A stretch of DNA of 12,863 bases from Balneola sp. (GTDB taxonomy: Bacteria > Bacteroidota > Rhodothermia > Balneolales > Balneolaceae): the NCBI GenBank assembly GCA_002730655.1, contig PCAT01000088.1, positions 1 through 12,863 of the forward strand, read 5' to 3'. This document shows positions 1 through 6,431 of this stretch, piece by piece. The notes below the pieces were generated by a model. That model did not search any database. It was not told the origin of the DNA and saw only the letters and a program-made list of their open reading frames with translations. Positions within the stretch are counted from its first letter, which is position 1. Every line of letters starts with the position of its first letter. Made by a program: the position numbers and the translations under genes.

Positions 1-1
1 A

Positions 2-217
2 GTAGATGACGTAATCAATTCAGGAAAAACAATGATTTACGGTGTAAAGCATTTTTTAAACGTTCCAGTAAAAAAGATAAATACAACAGCTCTAATTGAT
101 CGTAAACACCTACGCTTTCCTATCCGAACTGATTATGCAGGTCTTGTTCTTTCGACGTCAATTAAAGAACATGTTGCCGTTGAATTGGGAGAAAACGAAG
201 GTGTCTATGTGGAATAA
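2..217 (+). CDS. PyrR-type phosphoribosyltransferase, C-terminal part (cut by window edge)
   Basis: The reading frame is already open at base 2, so this is the last 71 residues of a longer protein whose start lies outside the window; the ATG at 32 is internal. The visible part opens with VDDVINSGKTM, the PRPP-binding loop of type I phosphoribosyltransferases (two acidic residues followed by a small-residue/Thr loop). The later IDRKHLRFPIRTDYAG and the LSTSIKEHVAVEL stretch match the arrangement at the C-terminal end of PyrR (DRGHRELPIRADFVG, then PTS and a beta strand). PyrR proteins regulate pyrimidine operons and/or have uracil phosphoribosyltransferase activity. The fold is certain; regulator versus salvage enzyme cannot be decided from this half. 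It converges on the helicase gene across a shared terminator region. Confidence 0.8.
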   Translation, partial: VDDVINSGKTMIYGVKHFLNVPVKKINTTALIDRKHLRFPIRTDYAGLVLSTSIKEHVAVELGENEGVYVE

Positions 218-225
218 AATATAAC

Positions 226-267
226 TGTCATTTATGACAACTTTACATTCACGCTGACATAAAGTTG
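226..267. repeat. Two adjacent inverted repeats behind the phosphoribosyltransferase gene
   Basis: TGTCA (226-230) and TGACA (235-239) form a short stem with a 4-base loop. Overlapping its end, CAACTTTA (238-245) and TAAAGTTG (260-267) form a perfect 8-bp inverted repeat around a 14-base loop. Because they share bases 238-239, the two stems cannot both form completely. They lie 9 to 50 bases after the stop codon at 217, so an mRNA-end or 3'-stabilising role is possible. AT-rich stems and no clean T-run make this a weak terminator by itself. Confidence 0.4.
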
Positions 268-289
268 AAGTATCTAGATTTTAAATAAT

Positions 290-313
290 AAAGCTCACTG
301 TATAGTGGGCTTT
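290..313. terminator. Bidirectional hairpin terminator between the convergent phosphoribosyltransferase and helicase genes
   Basis: AAAGCTCACT (290-299), loop GTAT, AGTGGGCTTT (304-313) form a 10-bp stem with one T-G wobble. A-rich sequence precedes and T-rich sequence follows on both strands, as expected for a terminator that works in both directions. It begins 5 bases after the helicase stop codon (minus strand) and 72 bases after the phosphoribosyltransferase stop (plus strand). Confidence 0.8.
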
Positions 314-318
314 AATAA

Positions 319-2046
319 TTATTTTCTTCGCTCTCTTCGACTTCTAGAACCAGATCTATTTCTCGAGCCTGAACTTCCTCTACGATCTCTAAATGAATCT
401 CTTCTTCCACCACGACGTCGATCTCTACCTCCAGCACGTCTGTCAGGTGATTTAGATGTCTTTGTTAATTCTAAACTTACTTTTCTATCGCCAACACTAA
501 AACCTTCAAATGCTTCAAAAACGCCTTCTACTTTAGATTTAGATACATTAAAAAATGAAAAAGCGCCTTTTACATCAACACCACCAAAATCGTTATTAGT
601 CAAGGAAGTTTTTTCTCTTAATAAATCTTTTAAAGTGGCCCAATCAAAACCATCTTTCTCACCAATATTAATGAAAATTCGTTGAGAATCACGTGATTTT
701 TTATCTCTACCAGACTTTCCAGAAGCATTTAAATCTTTAGCATCTTTGTAAAAATTTAAAATCTTAGACGAATTTAAGGCAATAAATTTTTCCAATACTT
801 GAGTAACCGTCATTTGCTCTGAAAGCTCATGAATGGCTTCAGTAAAAGGTTTTAATGCTTTAGGATGAACCTGAGCATTAATAAGATTCTCCATAGATTG
901 AAAAACCATGGCCTTCATCACTTCTTCACCCGAAGGAACCATCTTTCGTTCTATTCTGCACTTAATAGTCTTCTCTATCTGAACAAGTTTGTACTTATCT
1001 CTCCCTCCTACCAAAGCAATAGAGGTTCCTGTTTTTCCCGCTCGTCCAGTTCGTCCACTTCTGTGCGTATACACCTCATTATCATCTGGAAGTTGGTAAT
1101 GAATAACGTGAGAAATATCATCCACATCAATACCTCTAGAAGCAACATCAGTAGCGACAAGAATCGTAATGTTCTTGGTTTTAAATTGTTTCATAACACC
1201 GTCTCTTTGCCCTTGAGACATATCGCCATGAAGGCCACCTGTATTATAGCCATCAGCCATCAATCGTTCGGCTACATTTTGAGTTTCTGCGCGAGTACGA
1301 CAAAATATAATGGCATATATACCAGGACAGGAATCAACAATACGCCTAAGTGTTCGATAACGGTCGCGGTTGTCAATTAAATAATATTCATGCTCTACAG
1401 TTATGGCTGCTTGATTTTTAGTCCCACAAGTCACCTCAACAGGATCCTTCATATAATTGGAAGCAATTTTAGCAACAGCCTTTGGCATTGTTGCAGAATA
1501 TAACCAAGTATTTCGATCTTCTGAGGCAGTTTCTAAAATCTCATCAATGGCATCTTGAAAGCCCATATTAAGCATTTCATCGGCTTCATCAAGTACTAAG
1601 GTCTGTATATTCTCTACTCGTAGTTTACGGCGTCGAATTAGATCTAGCATACGTCCAGGTGTTCCTACAACAACCTGACATCCATTTTCTAAGGCCTTAA
1701 TTTGCGTTCGAATTTCTGAACCGCCATAAACCGCCACGGTTTTAACTCCTTTAAGTTTTTTTGCAAAAGCTTTTAGATCCTTTGCAATCTGAATAGCTAG
1801 TTCTCTAGTAGGTGAAAGTACAACCGCTTGCACATTTTTATTATCTAGGTCTATTTTGTGCAATAAGGGAAGACCAAAAGCCCCTGTTTTTCCCGTACCT
1901 GTTTGGGCTAAAGCCACTAAATCCTGAGCTGATTCCAAAATAGTAGGAATCGCAAGTTCTTGAACTTTGGTTGGTTCTGTAAAACCTAAGCGTTCTACTC
2001 CCTCAAGCAACTCTTGCTTAAGGCCCAACTCTGAAAATAAAGACAT
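319..2046 (-). CDS. deaD: DEAD-box ATP-dependent RNA helicase, DeaD/CsdA-like, with DbpA-type RNA-binding domain and RG-rich tail
   Basis: A cytoplasmic RNA helicase that unwinds short RNA duplexes with ATP, typically in ribosome assembly, cold adaptation or mRNA turnover. Residues 1-360 show all family motifs: Q-motif around FTEPTKVQ (22-29), Walker A AQTGTGKT (47-54), PTRELA (79-84), TPGR (129-132), DEAD (153-156), SAT (184-186), TDVASRGID (299-307), HRSGRTGR (328-335). Residues about 456-528 match the DbpA RNA-binding (RRM-like) domain, starting RIFINIGEKDGF. The last about 45 residues are a basic Arg/Gly/Ser tail. I chose the ATG at 2046 (575 residues): the frame can be extended to a TTG at 2085, but the ATG gives the usual MSLFSELGL start. 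No Shine-Dalgarno is visible. It lies 159 bases behind sbtB and could be read with it or from its own promoter. The symbol is by family resemblance; a DbpA or CsdA role is not separable. Confidence 0.95.
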   Translation of the reverse strand: MSLFSELGLKQELLEGVERLGFTEPTKVQELAIPTILESAQDLVALAQTGTGKTGAFGLPLLHKIDLDNKNVQAVVLSPTRELAIQIAKDLKAFAKKLKGVKTVAVYGGSEIRTQIKALENGCQVVVGTPGRMLDLIRRRKLRVENIQTLVLDEADEMLNMGFQDAIDEILETASEDRNTWLYSATMPKAVAKIASNYMKDPVEVTCGTKNQAAITVEHEYYLIDNRDRYRTLRRIVDSCPGIYAIIFCRTRAETQNVAERLMADGYNTGGLHGDMSQGQRDGVMKQFKTKNITILVATDVASRGIDVDDISHVIHYQLPDDNEVYTHRSGRTGRAGKTGTSIALVGGRDKYKLVQIEKTIKCRIERKMVPSGEEVMKAMVFQSMENLINAQVHPKALKPFTEAIHELSEQMTVTQVLEKFIALNSSKILNFYKDAKDLNASGKSGRDKKSRDSQRIFINIGEKDGFDWATLKDLLREKTSLTNNDFGGVDVKGAFSFFNVSKSKVEGVFEAFEGFSVGDRKVSLELTKTSKSPDRRAGGRDRRRGGRRDSFRDRRGSSGSRNRSGSRSRRERRK

Positions 2047-2205
2047 GTATAAACTATTGATTTGAAAATAAGATATTGCCAGCAAAGAGAGGAATGTGGT
2101 TGCGGCATCATCTCAACTCGGGCTTTGTAGGCTAACTTAATAGCACGTATGAAAATACATATTATTTTTGCCAATAAACTACTATTTGTTTTGAGTCTAT
2201 AACTA

Positions 2206-2511
2206 CTAGCTCATGTACTTTTCACCTCGAACGACACGTACGGCTTGAGTATAAGCTACAACTGCATAATTTTCAAAATACTCATCACTAATTTGCTGTA
2301 TAATTTTTTCGGCAGTAGAATGATTCACAATCACCTCAATTTTTACATTCTTACCTTCCCAATCGCTAGCCCGAATTCCTCTTGATCCCTCCCCAGTAGC
2401 ATCAGAGAGAGTATAACCTGATACACCAGTTTCTTTAAGGCGATCTATAATTTCGTCACGTAATAATCGCTCGGTTATTATGGTAACTAACGTAAGTTCT
2501 CTTAACTCCAT
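2206..2511 (-). CDS. sbtB: PII-like signalling protein SbtB, partner of the bicarbonate transporter SbtA
   Basis: A 101-residue PII-fold protein, expected to be a trimer that binds adenyl nucleotides (cyanobacterial SbtB binds cAMP, AMP, ADP and ATP) and docks on SbtA to regulate transport. Visible features are an N-terminal beta-alpha unit (LTLVTIITERLLRDEII), a short T-loop region about 36-58 containing GEGSRG, the strand NVKIEVIV, and the C-terminal NYAVVAY...VRVVRGEKY typical of SbtB. It ends at RGEKYMS with no trailing Cys pair, so the redox-active C-loop of several cyanobacterial SbtBs is absent. The start lies one base after the sbtA stop, and GGGAG inside the sbtA end sits 6 bases before the ATG, one of the few Shine-Dalgarno-like sites here. 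This suggests coupled translation. The assignment rests on both sequence and neighbour. Confidence 0.9.
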   Translation of the reverse strand: MELRELTLVTIITERLLRDEIIDRLKETGVSGYTLSDATGEGSRGIRASDWEGKNVKIEVIVNHSTAEKIIQQISDEYFENYAVVAYTQAVRVVRGEKYMS

Positions 2512-2512
2512 T

Positions 2513-3469
2513 TTATACTCCCATCCATGTTGCTATTAAATAATAAATAGGAATTCCAATGGTAATATTAAAGGGAAAAGTAATTCCTAAAGATGCGGTA
2601 AGATAATAGCTTGGATTAGCTTTGGGAAGAGCTATTCTTACCGCTGCAGGAGCGGCTATATAGGATCCACTCGAGACCATGGCTGCCAAAACGGTTGCAC
2701 CAGCTACGCTTAAGCCAACCATAAGCCCCAACCAAATGGCCAACACACCATGTAATATTGGTACTAAGATTCCAAAACCGAGTAAGAATACCCCCACTTT
2801 TTTCAAGTCACTAAGTCGGCGAGCTGTAACCATACCCAATTCCAGTAAAAAGAGTACTAATGCCCCCTGAAAACCACTCACAAAAAAAGGCTGAACCGAC
2901 TCAAACTTAACCGGTCCTGCTACAAACCCAATAATTAGCCCGCCGAGTAGTAATATAATGGAACTTCCCGTTACCACTTCATGCAAGGCTTTTTTAAAGG
3001 ATCCATTTCCGCTATTGGAGAGTTGAGGGATAATCAAGGCTACAATTATACCAGGAACCTCTAACAAAGCAACCAGCGTGGGCATAAAGCCTTCCGGGCT
3101 GTAACCCAAACTCTCGACATAACTGATAGCAGCAATAAAGGTCACCGCGGAAACAGAGCCGTAATGAGCAGCAATAGCTGAAGAGTTTATCATATCCATA
3201 CGGCCCAAATAACGAAGAATAGCGTAGGCGATAAGTGGGGTTAACACACCAAGCAAAAGAGTAATGAAGGCCGGACCTATAAAAGCATTAAGAGAGGTTT
3301 TACTGAGCTCAACACCCCCTTTTAGACCAATGGCCAACAACAAATAAATCGACAAACCTTGATACAGTGGTTTTGGAATTTCTAGATCACTCTTCAATAG
3401 TTTAGCGGCTATACCAAGGGTAAAGGCCAAAACTACAGGCGAGGCAAAATTAGATATTAGTGATTCCAT
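2513..3469 (-). CDS. sbtA: SbtA-type sodium-dependent bicarbonate transporter
   Basis: An inner-membrane protein of 318 residues with about ten hydrophobic segments, predicted to import bicarbonate with Na+. Family marks are LLLAIGLKGG (43-52), HYGSVSAVTF (102-111), LLEVPG (135-140) and SSGSYIAAPAAVR (266-278); in cyanobacterial SbtA the second and last of these lie in the paired core helices that hold bicarbonate and sodium. It is shorter than the roughly 370-residue cyanobacterial transporters, mostly through a short cytoplasmic loop (about 150-165), which matches non-cyanobacterial members. It is first in a two-gene unit with sbtB, which is the strongest functional support. In a heterotroph the likely use is supplying bicarbonate for carboxylases rather than a carboxysome; that is inference. 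No Shine-Dalgarno precedes the ATG. Confidence 0.93.
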   Translation of the reverse strand: MESLISNFASPVVLAFTLGIAAKLLKSDLEIPKPLYQGLSIYLLLAIGLKGGVELSKTSLNAFIGPAFITLLLGVLTPLIAYAILRYLGRMDMINSSAIAAHYGSVSAVTFIAAISYVESLGYSPEGFMPTLVALLEVPGIIVALIIPQLSNSGNGSFKKALHEVVTGSSIILLLGGLIIGFVAGPVKFESVQPFFVSGFQGALVLFLLELGMVTARRLSDLKKVGVFLLGFGILVPILHGVLAIWLGLMVGLSVAGATVLAAMVSSGSYIAAPAAVRIALPKANPSYYLTASLGITFPFNITIGIPIYYLIATWMGV

Positions 3470-3483
3470 AAGTATGTATTGCA

Positions 3484-3507
3484 GATTAAATGATAAAATC
3501 TTTAATC
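3484..3507. promoter_or_regulatory. Inverted repeat just upstream of sbtA
   Basis: GATTAAA (3484-3490) and TTTAATC (3501-3507) form a perfect 7-bp inverted repeat with a 10-base spacer, 15 bases before the sbtA start. It could be a regulator binding site or a leader hairpin near the ribosome-loading region. The surrounding DNA is very AT-rich, so chance occurrence is possible. Confidence 0.3.
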
Positions 3508-3672
3508 ATTGATAATTTAGTCGTTTTTACTTTAAGTGCCTATTCATGATATAGAATCTAATATTTGAACTCTTAAAATTTATAGGTGAAGAATTAAATA
3601 TATTATTGAAATTGTAGTCATATTTAAAATTGTAAATAATTCTTCAAACACACATCATGTCAATATAAATCA

Positions 3673-3693
3673 TTAGGCTTATCAATAGCCTAA
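3673..3693 (-). terminator. Hairpin downstream of the DoxX-like gene, probable terminator
   Basis: TTAGGCT (3673-3679) and AGCCTAA (3687-3693) form a perfect 7-bp stem with a 7-base loop. On the minus strand it begins 23 bases after the DoxX-like stop codon and is followed by a T-rich but interrupted tract (TGATTTATATT). Position and stem fit a terminator; the broken T-run lowers confidence. It would separate this gene from the sbtAB unit. Confidence 0.55.
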
Positions 3694-3716
3694 ACTATAT
3701 GATATCGATTTTGGAT

Positions 3717-4166
3717 TTATCCTAGAGTTAAAAAATAGACCATTGTTGGAATAAAAATCATCAAGCAGAAAACATCAAAATAACAATTAGTTTTCAGCTT
3801 CGAGTGCCAATATGCTAATATTATAAGAGGGGCCTGAAATGGCAGTCTAATTAATGCTTCTTTTCTTGAAATACCAAATGTATTTTGAGCTATCTCAGAT
3901 TCAAATAGATAAATATTAGCAGGAAAAACCGCAATCAATAAAACAATTAAACCCAAAGCTCCATATTTACGCGTTTTGATTGGTATCAATAAAATTCCAA
4001 AAATAATTTCAAATAATCCTGAGACATATACTATGAATTCTGGATATGGCATATATGGAGGTACAATAACTAGAAAAAAATCTATCTCGGTAAAATGCTT
4101 TATCCCAATGCCTACATACATTAGCGCCAAACAATATACTGTGATACTTTTTAGTATCTCTACCAT
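3717..4166 (-). CDS. DoxX-like small integral membrane protein
   Basis: A 149-residue inner-membrane protein. The first about 120 residues match the DoxX-like family of four-helix membrane proteins: YVGIGIKHF in the first helix, the PPYMPYPEFIVYVSGLFEI segment, GILLIPIKTRKYGALGL, then LIAVFPANIYLF and RLPFQAPLIILAYW. Members are often of unknown function; DoxX itself is a thiosulfate:quinone oxidoreductase subunit, and others are tied to redox or sulfur stress, so no reaction is assigned. Members usually end soon after the RLP-Q-AYW helix; this one continues with a further hydrophobic stretch (YFDVFCLMIFIPTMVYFL) to the stop, which would be a fifth membrane segment. The gene lies in a markedly AT-rich stretch (17 G/C in the 60 bases at 3721-3780) and appears to be transcribed alone, with its own hairpin behind it. 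Confidence 0.8.
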   Translation of the reverse strand: MVEILKSITVYCLALMYVGIGIKHFTEIDFFLVIVPPYMPYPEFIVYVSGLFEIIFGILLIPIKTRKYGALGLIVLLIAVFPANIYLFESEIAQNTFGISRKEALIRLPFQAPLIILAYWHSKLKTNCYFDVFCLMIFIPTMVYFLTLG

Positions 4167-4325
4167 AGTATTATTTATAAAAATATTTAGTAATCATCTG
4201 GACTGCTATGATTGAACTAGTAATATATAGTCTCTAATTTTAATTATTAAACCCATAATAATGATATGATACTCTTCATAGAATTTATATATCTTTTTCT
4301 CTCAATTTGAACTTTATATTCAATT

Positions 4326-5372
4326 TCAAGATGTAATCAGTTTTTTTCTAACAATTGGTGCTACCTCTTCACCAAGAAGTTGAATAGCACTTAATAGCTG
4401 TTCATGCGACAAGTGCGCTACATTCATGTGCAAACGAAATTCCGTTAATCCTCCCAAGGCTATTGAATGACGCACGATTTTATCTGCAACCTCCTGGGGA
4501 TTTCCTACTACTAAAGCCCCCATTTCATCGGCCTGTGATTCATAACTTTGCCGGGTGACAGCTCCACCCCATCCTCTCTCGTGCCCAATCTGAGTAAAAG
4601 TTTTTGCATAGCCTGGGAAAAATTGCTCGTGAGCCGACTGCGAATTCTCAGCAATAAAACCCAACGAATGCACAGCTACTTTTAATTTTTCTCGAGGTTG
4701 CCCTGCCTCGTTTCCAGCTCGGTAATACATATCGACCAACGGTTTAAAACGGTGCGTTTGACCTCCTATTATAGCTATCATTAAGGGTAGACCAAGCCGC
4801 CCTGCTCGTGCAAAAGATGCCGGTGTCCCACCTACACCCACATAAATAGGGATTTCTGGTTGATAAGGCCGCGGATAAACTCCTTGCCCGGTGAGCGCTG
4901 GGCGAAATCGTCCTTTCCAATTCACATTCTCCTCAGCTCTAAGCTGAAGCAGCAACTCAAGTTTCTCCTCAAAAAGATCATCATAATCTTGAAAGTTTAG
5001 TCCAAATAAAGGAAAGACTTCCGAAAATGACCCTCGACCTGCAACCAGACCTGCCCGCCCCTTGGAGATGATATCCAGTGTCGCTAGCTGCTGAAATACC
5101 CGAACCGGGTCTTGTGCACTGAGTACTGTGACTGCGCTTAACAGTTCAATCTTAGACGTGCGAGCGGCAGCGGCAGCTAGTATAGTTAAAGGGGAGGAGT
5201 CTAGATATTCTGGACGGTGATGCTCTCCCAGGCCAAATACGTCCAAACCTACCTTTTCCATAAGTTCGATTCGAGTAAGTAAATTCTCAATGGTTTCAGC
5301 CCGCTGGTCTGGGGTACTTGGTTCTCCGCGTTGCCTTTGCACAGCAGCAAAACTATCGATTCCTAACTTCAT
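4326..5372 (-). CDS. LLM-class flavin-dependent oxidoreductase (luciferase-like monooxygenase family)
   Basis: A soluble 348-residue TIM-barrel protein of the bacterial luciferase-like superfamily, expected to use FMN or F420 to oxidise an organic substrate that the sequence does not reveal. Family marks are GLGEHHRPEYLDSSP (47-61), the LSAVTVLSAQDPVRVFQQLATLD stretch that follows it along the barrel, AGRGSF (111-116) and PIYVGVGGTPASFARAGRLG near residues 175-195. The pattern looks closest to the subgroup named for Atu2307/SP_0267. Length is normal and the frame is intact. It is divergent from the phosphatase gene across about 190 bases and separated from the DoxX-like gene by an AT-rich gap, so it looks monocistronic. 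No Shine-Dalgarno is visible. Confidence 0.9.
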   Translation of the reverse strand: MKLGIDSFAAVQRQRGEPSTPDQRAETIENLLTRIELMEKVGLDVFGLGEHHRPEYLDSSPLTILAAAAARTSKIELLSAVTVLSAQDPVRVFQQLATLDIISKGRAGLVAGRGSFSEVFPLFGLNFQDYDDLFEEKLELLLQLRAEENVNWKGRFRPALTGQGVYPRPYQPEIPIYVGVGGTPASFARAGRLGLPLMIAIIGGQTHRFKPLVDMYYRAGNEAGQPREKLKVAVHSLGFIAENSQSAHEQFFPGYAKTFTQIGHERGWGGAVTRQSYESQADEMGALVVGNPQEVADKIVRHSIALGGLTEFRLHMNVAHLSHEQLLSAIQLLGEEVAPIVRKKLITS

Positions 5373-5474
5373 GATATTAAGTTACATGGTATTTCTTGAT
5401 GAGTAGTCTTTAGTCGGAATAAATATACAAAAATAGTTTAATGTTAAAGTACTTTTAGTATCTCCATAAATCCG

Positions 5475-5511
5475 TTGATGTGATTAAAGATGTACAGCCT
5501 AGTATACTTTG
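5475..5511 (+). promoter_or_regulatory. Possible promoter of the phosphatase gene
   Basis: The 190-base divergent gap between the oxidoreductase and phosphatase genes contains TTGATG (5475-5480) and TATACTTTG (5503-5511). The latter resembles both a -10 TATACT and the Bacteroidota -7 box TAnnTTTG, but with one extra base. The 22-base spacing is long for a sigma-70 promoter and near the roughly 20 seen in Bacteroidota. Tentative only. Confidence 0.25.
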
Positions 5512-5604
5512 TGGGTTGTAATGTGATTTTTTTTTAGCTTCATTTCAATACAATAAGTAACCATGACGAATCCAAGACCTACCAAACTAGCTAAATGTAC
5601 CCCT

Positions 5605-6381
5605 ATGACTAAATCCTTTGTACTCATTCTAATTTGTTGTTTTAACTTATTATTCTGCGCTCAACCTAATAAACAAATCAGTCAAGAATTTGACGTAAGT
5701 TCTGCAGTAAAATGGACTATGAATAGCGTAGAATACCAAATTATTACTGAGCATCTATACCGTACGGCTACCCGAAATGTAGCCACTTTTGAAATTCCTA
5801 AAGAGTCTTGGGTAGTTGTGATGGATGTAGATGAAACCCTGCTAAACAATGCTGATTATAACCGCCGGCGTGATCTTTTGGGCTTAGGATATTCATCAGG
5901 AAGTTGGGATGAGTGGGTAAAAGAAGAAACCGCAACTCCCATTCCTGGTTCGATTGAATTTGTTACTCAAGTGCTTGATAAAGGCGGTCAAATTGCACTA
6001 GTAACTAACCGTGAACGTGAATTAGATTCATTTACATGGAACAATTTAACCGCTCTAGGTTTTCCTATTAATCGTCACAATACCTGCATAATGGGTCGAT
6101 CCCAAGCAGATAAAAACTCTGTAGGCATGGAAGGAATGATTAATGATAAAGATCTACGGCGCAGTCAAATCGCTAATGGTACTGCCAAATATTGCTGGGA
6201 AGACTATCCAGAGGTCAAAGAAGTTTGGAACAGACCACTAGCAATTGTTTATCAAGTAGGAGATAACATAAAAGATTTTAGTCAGACTACTCAAGAAAAC
6301 GTGGATACAAAAGCCTTTATTAAACGGATTTCATCCGATGTGTTGTTATTGCCTAACGCAGTTTATGGTTCTTGGGAATAA
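5605..6381 (+). CDS. Exported HAD-superfamily acid phosphatase (class B/C, e(P4)-like)
   Basis: A 258-residue protein expected to dephosphorylate small phosphate esters such as nucleotides outside the cytoplasm. HAD motifs are present: motif I DVDET (74-78) with nucleophile D74 and acid D76, motif II VTNR (133-136), a probable motif III lysine at K182 in DKDLRRSQI, and motif IV GDNIKDF (219-225) with D220 and D224. This order matches the HAD IIIB acid phosphatase family that includes lipoprotein e(P4) 5'-nucleotidases. The N-terminus is a signal sequence: MTKSF, a hydrophobic core, then LLFC at 15-18. LLFC could be a lipobox but Phe before Cys is unusual, so secretion without lipid attachment is also possible. 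The ATG at 5605 was chosen because it puts a lysine right before the core; an in-frame ATG at 5563 would add 14 residues. It is convergent with the AttH/CrtC-like gene. Confidence 0.88.
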   Translation: MTKSFVLILICCFNLLFCAQPNKQISQEFDVSSAVKWTMNSVEYQIITEHLYRTATRNVATFEIPKESWVVVMDVDETLLNNADYNRRRDLLGLGYSSGSWDEWVKEETATPIPGSIEFVTQVLDKGGQIALVTNRERELDSFTWNNLTALGFPINRHNTCIMGRSQADKNSVGMEGMINDKDLRRSQIANGTAKYCWEDYPEVKEVWNRPLAIVYQVGDNIKDFSQTTQENVDTKAFIKRISSDVLLLPNAVYGSWE

Positions 6382-6431
6382 ATTGATTACATACTAGACT
6401 CGTTGGTAAACCAAATTTGCGCTGCGGCTTA

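Noticed and set aside
32..217. Independent 61-residue small protein starting at the ATG at 32
   Set aside because: The same frame is open to the left edge and encodes the PRPP-binding loop just before this ATG, so it is the tail of a longer phosphoribosyltransferase.
305..1380. Plus-strand open frames across the helicase gene
   Set aside because: They are antisense to a gene with all helicase motifs, and their translations are low-complexity and match no family I recognise.
2047..2085. Longer helicase with 13 extra residues
   Set aside because: The upstream codon is TTG and the extra residues do not match the family start; the ATG at 2046 gives the usual MSLFSELGL start.
6403..6414. Hairpin TTGG/CCAA between the convergent phosphatase and AttH-like genes as a terminator
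   Set aside because: Only 4 base pairs and no T-run on either strand; no convincing terminator is visible in this 50-base gap.
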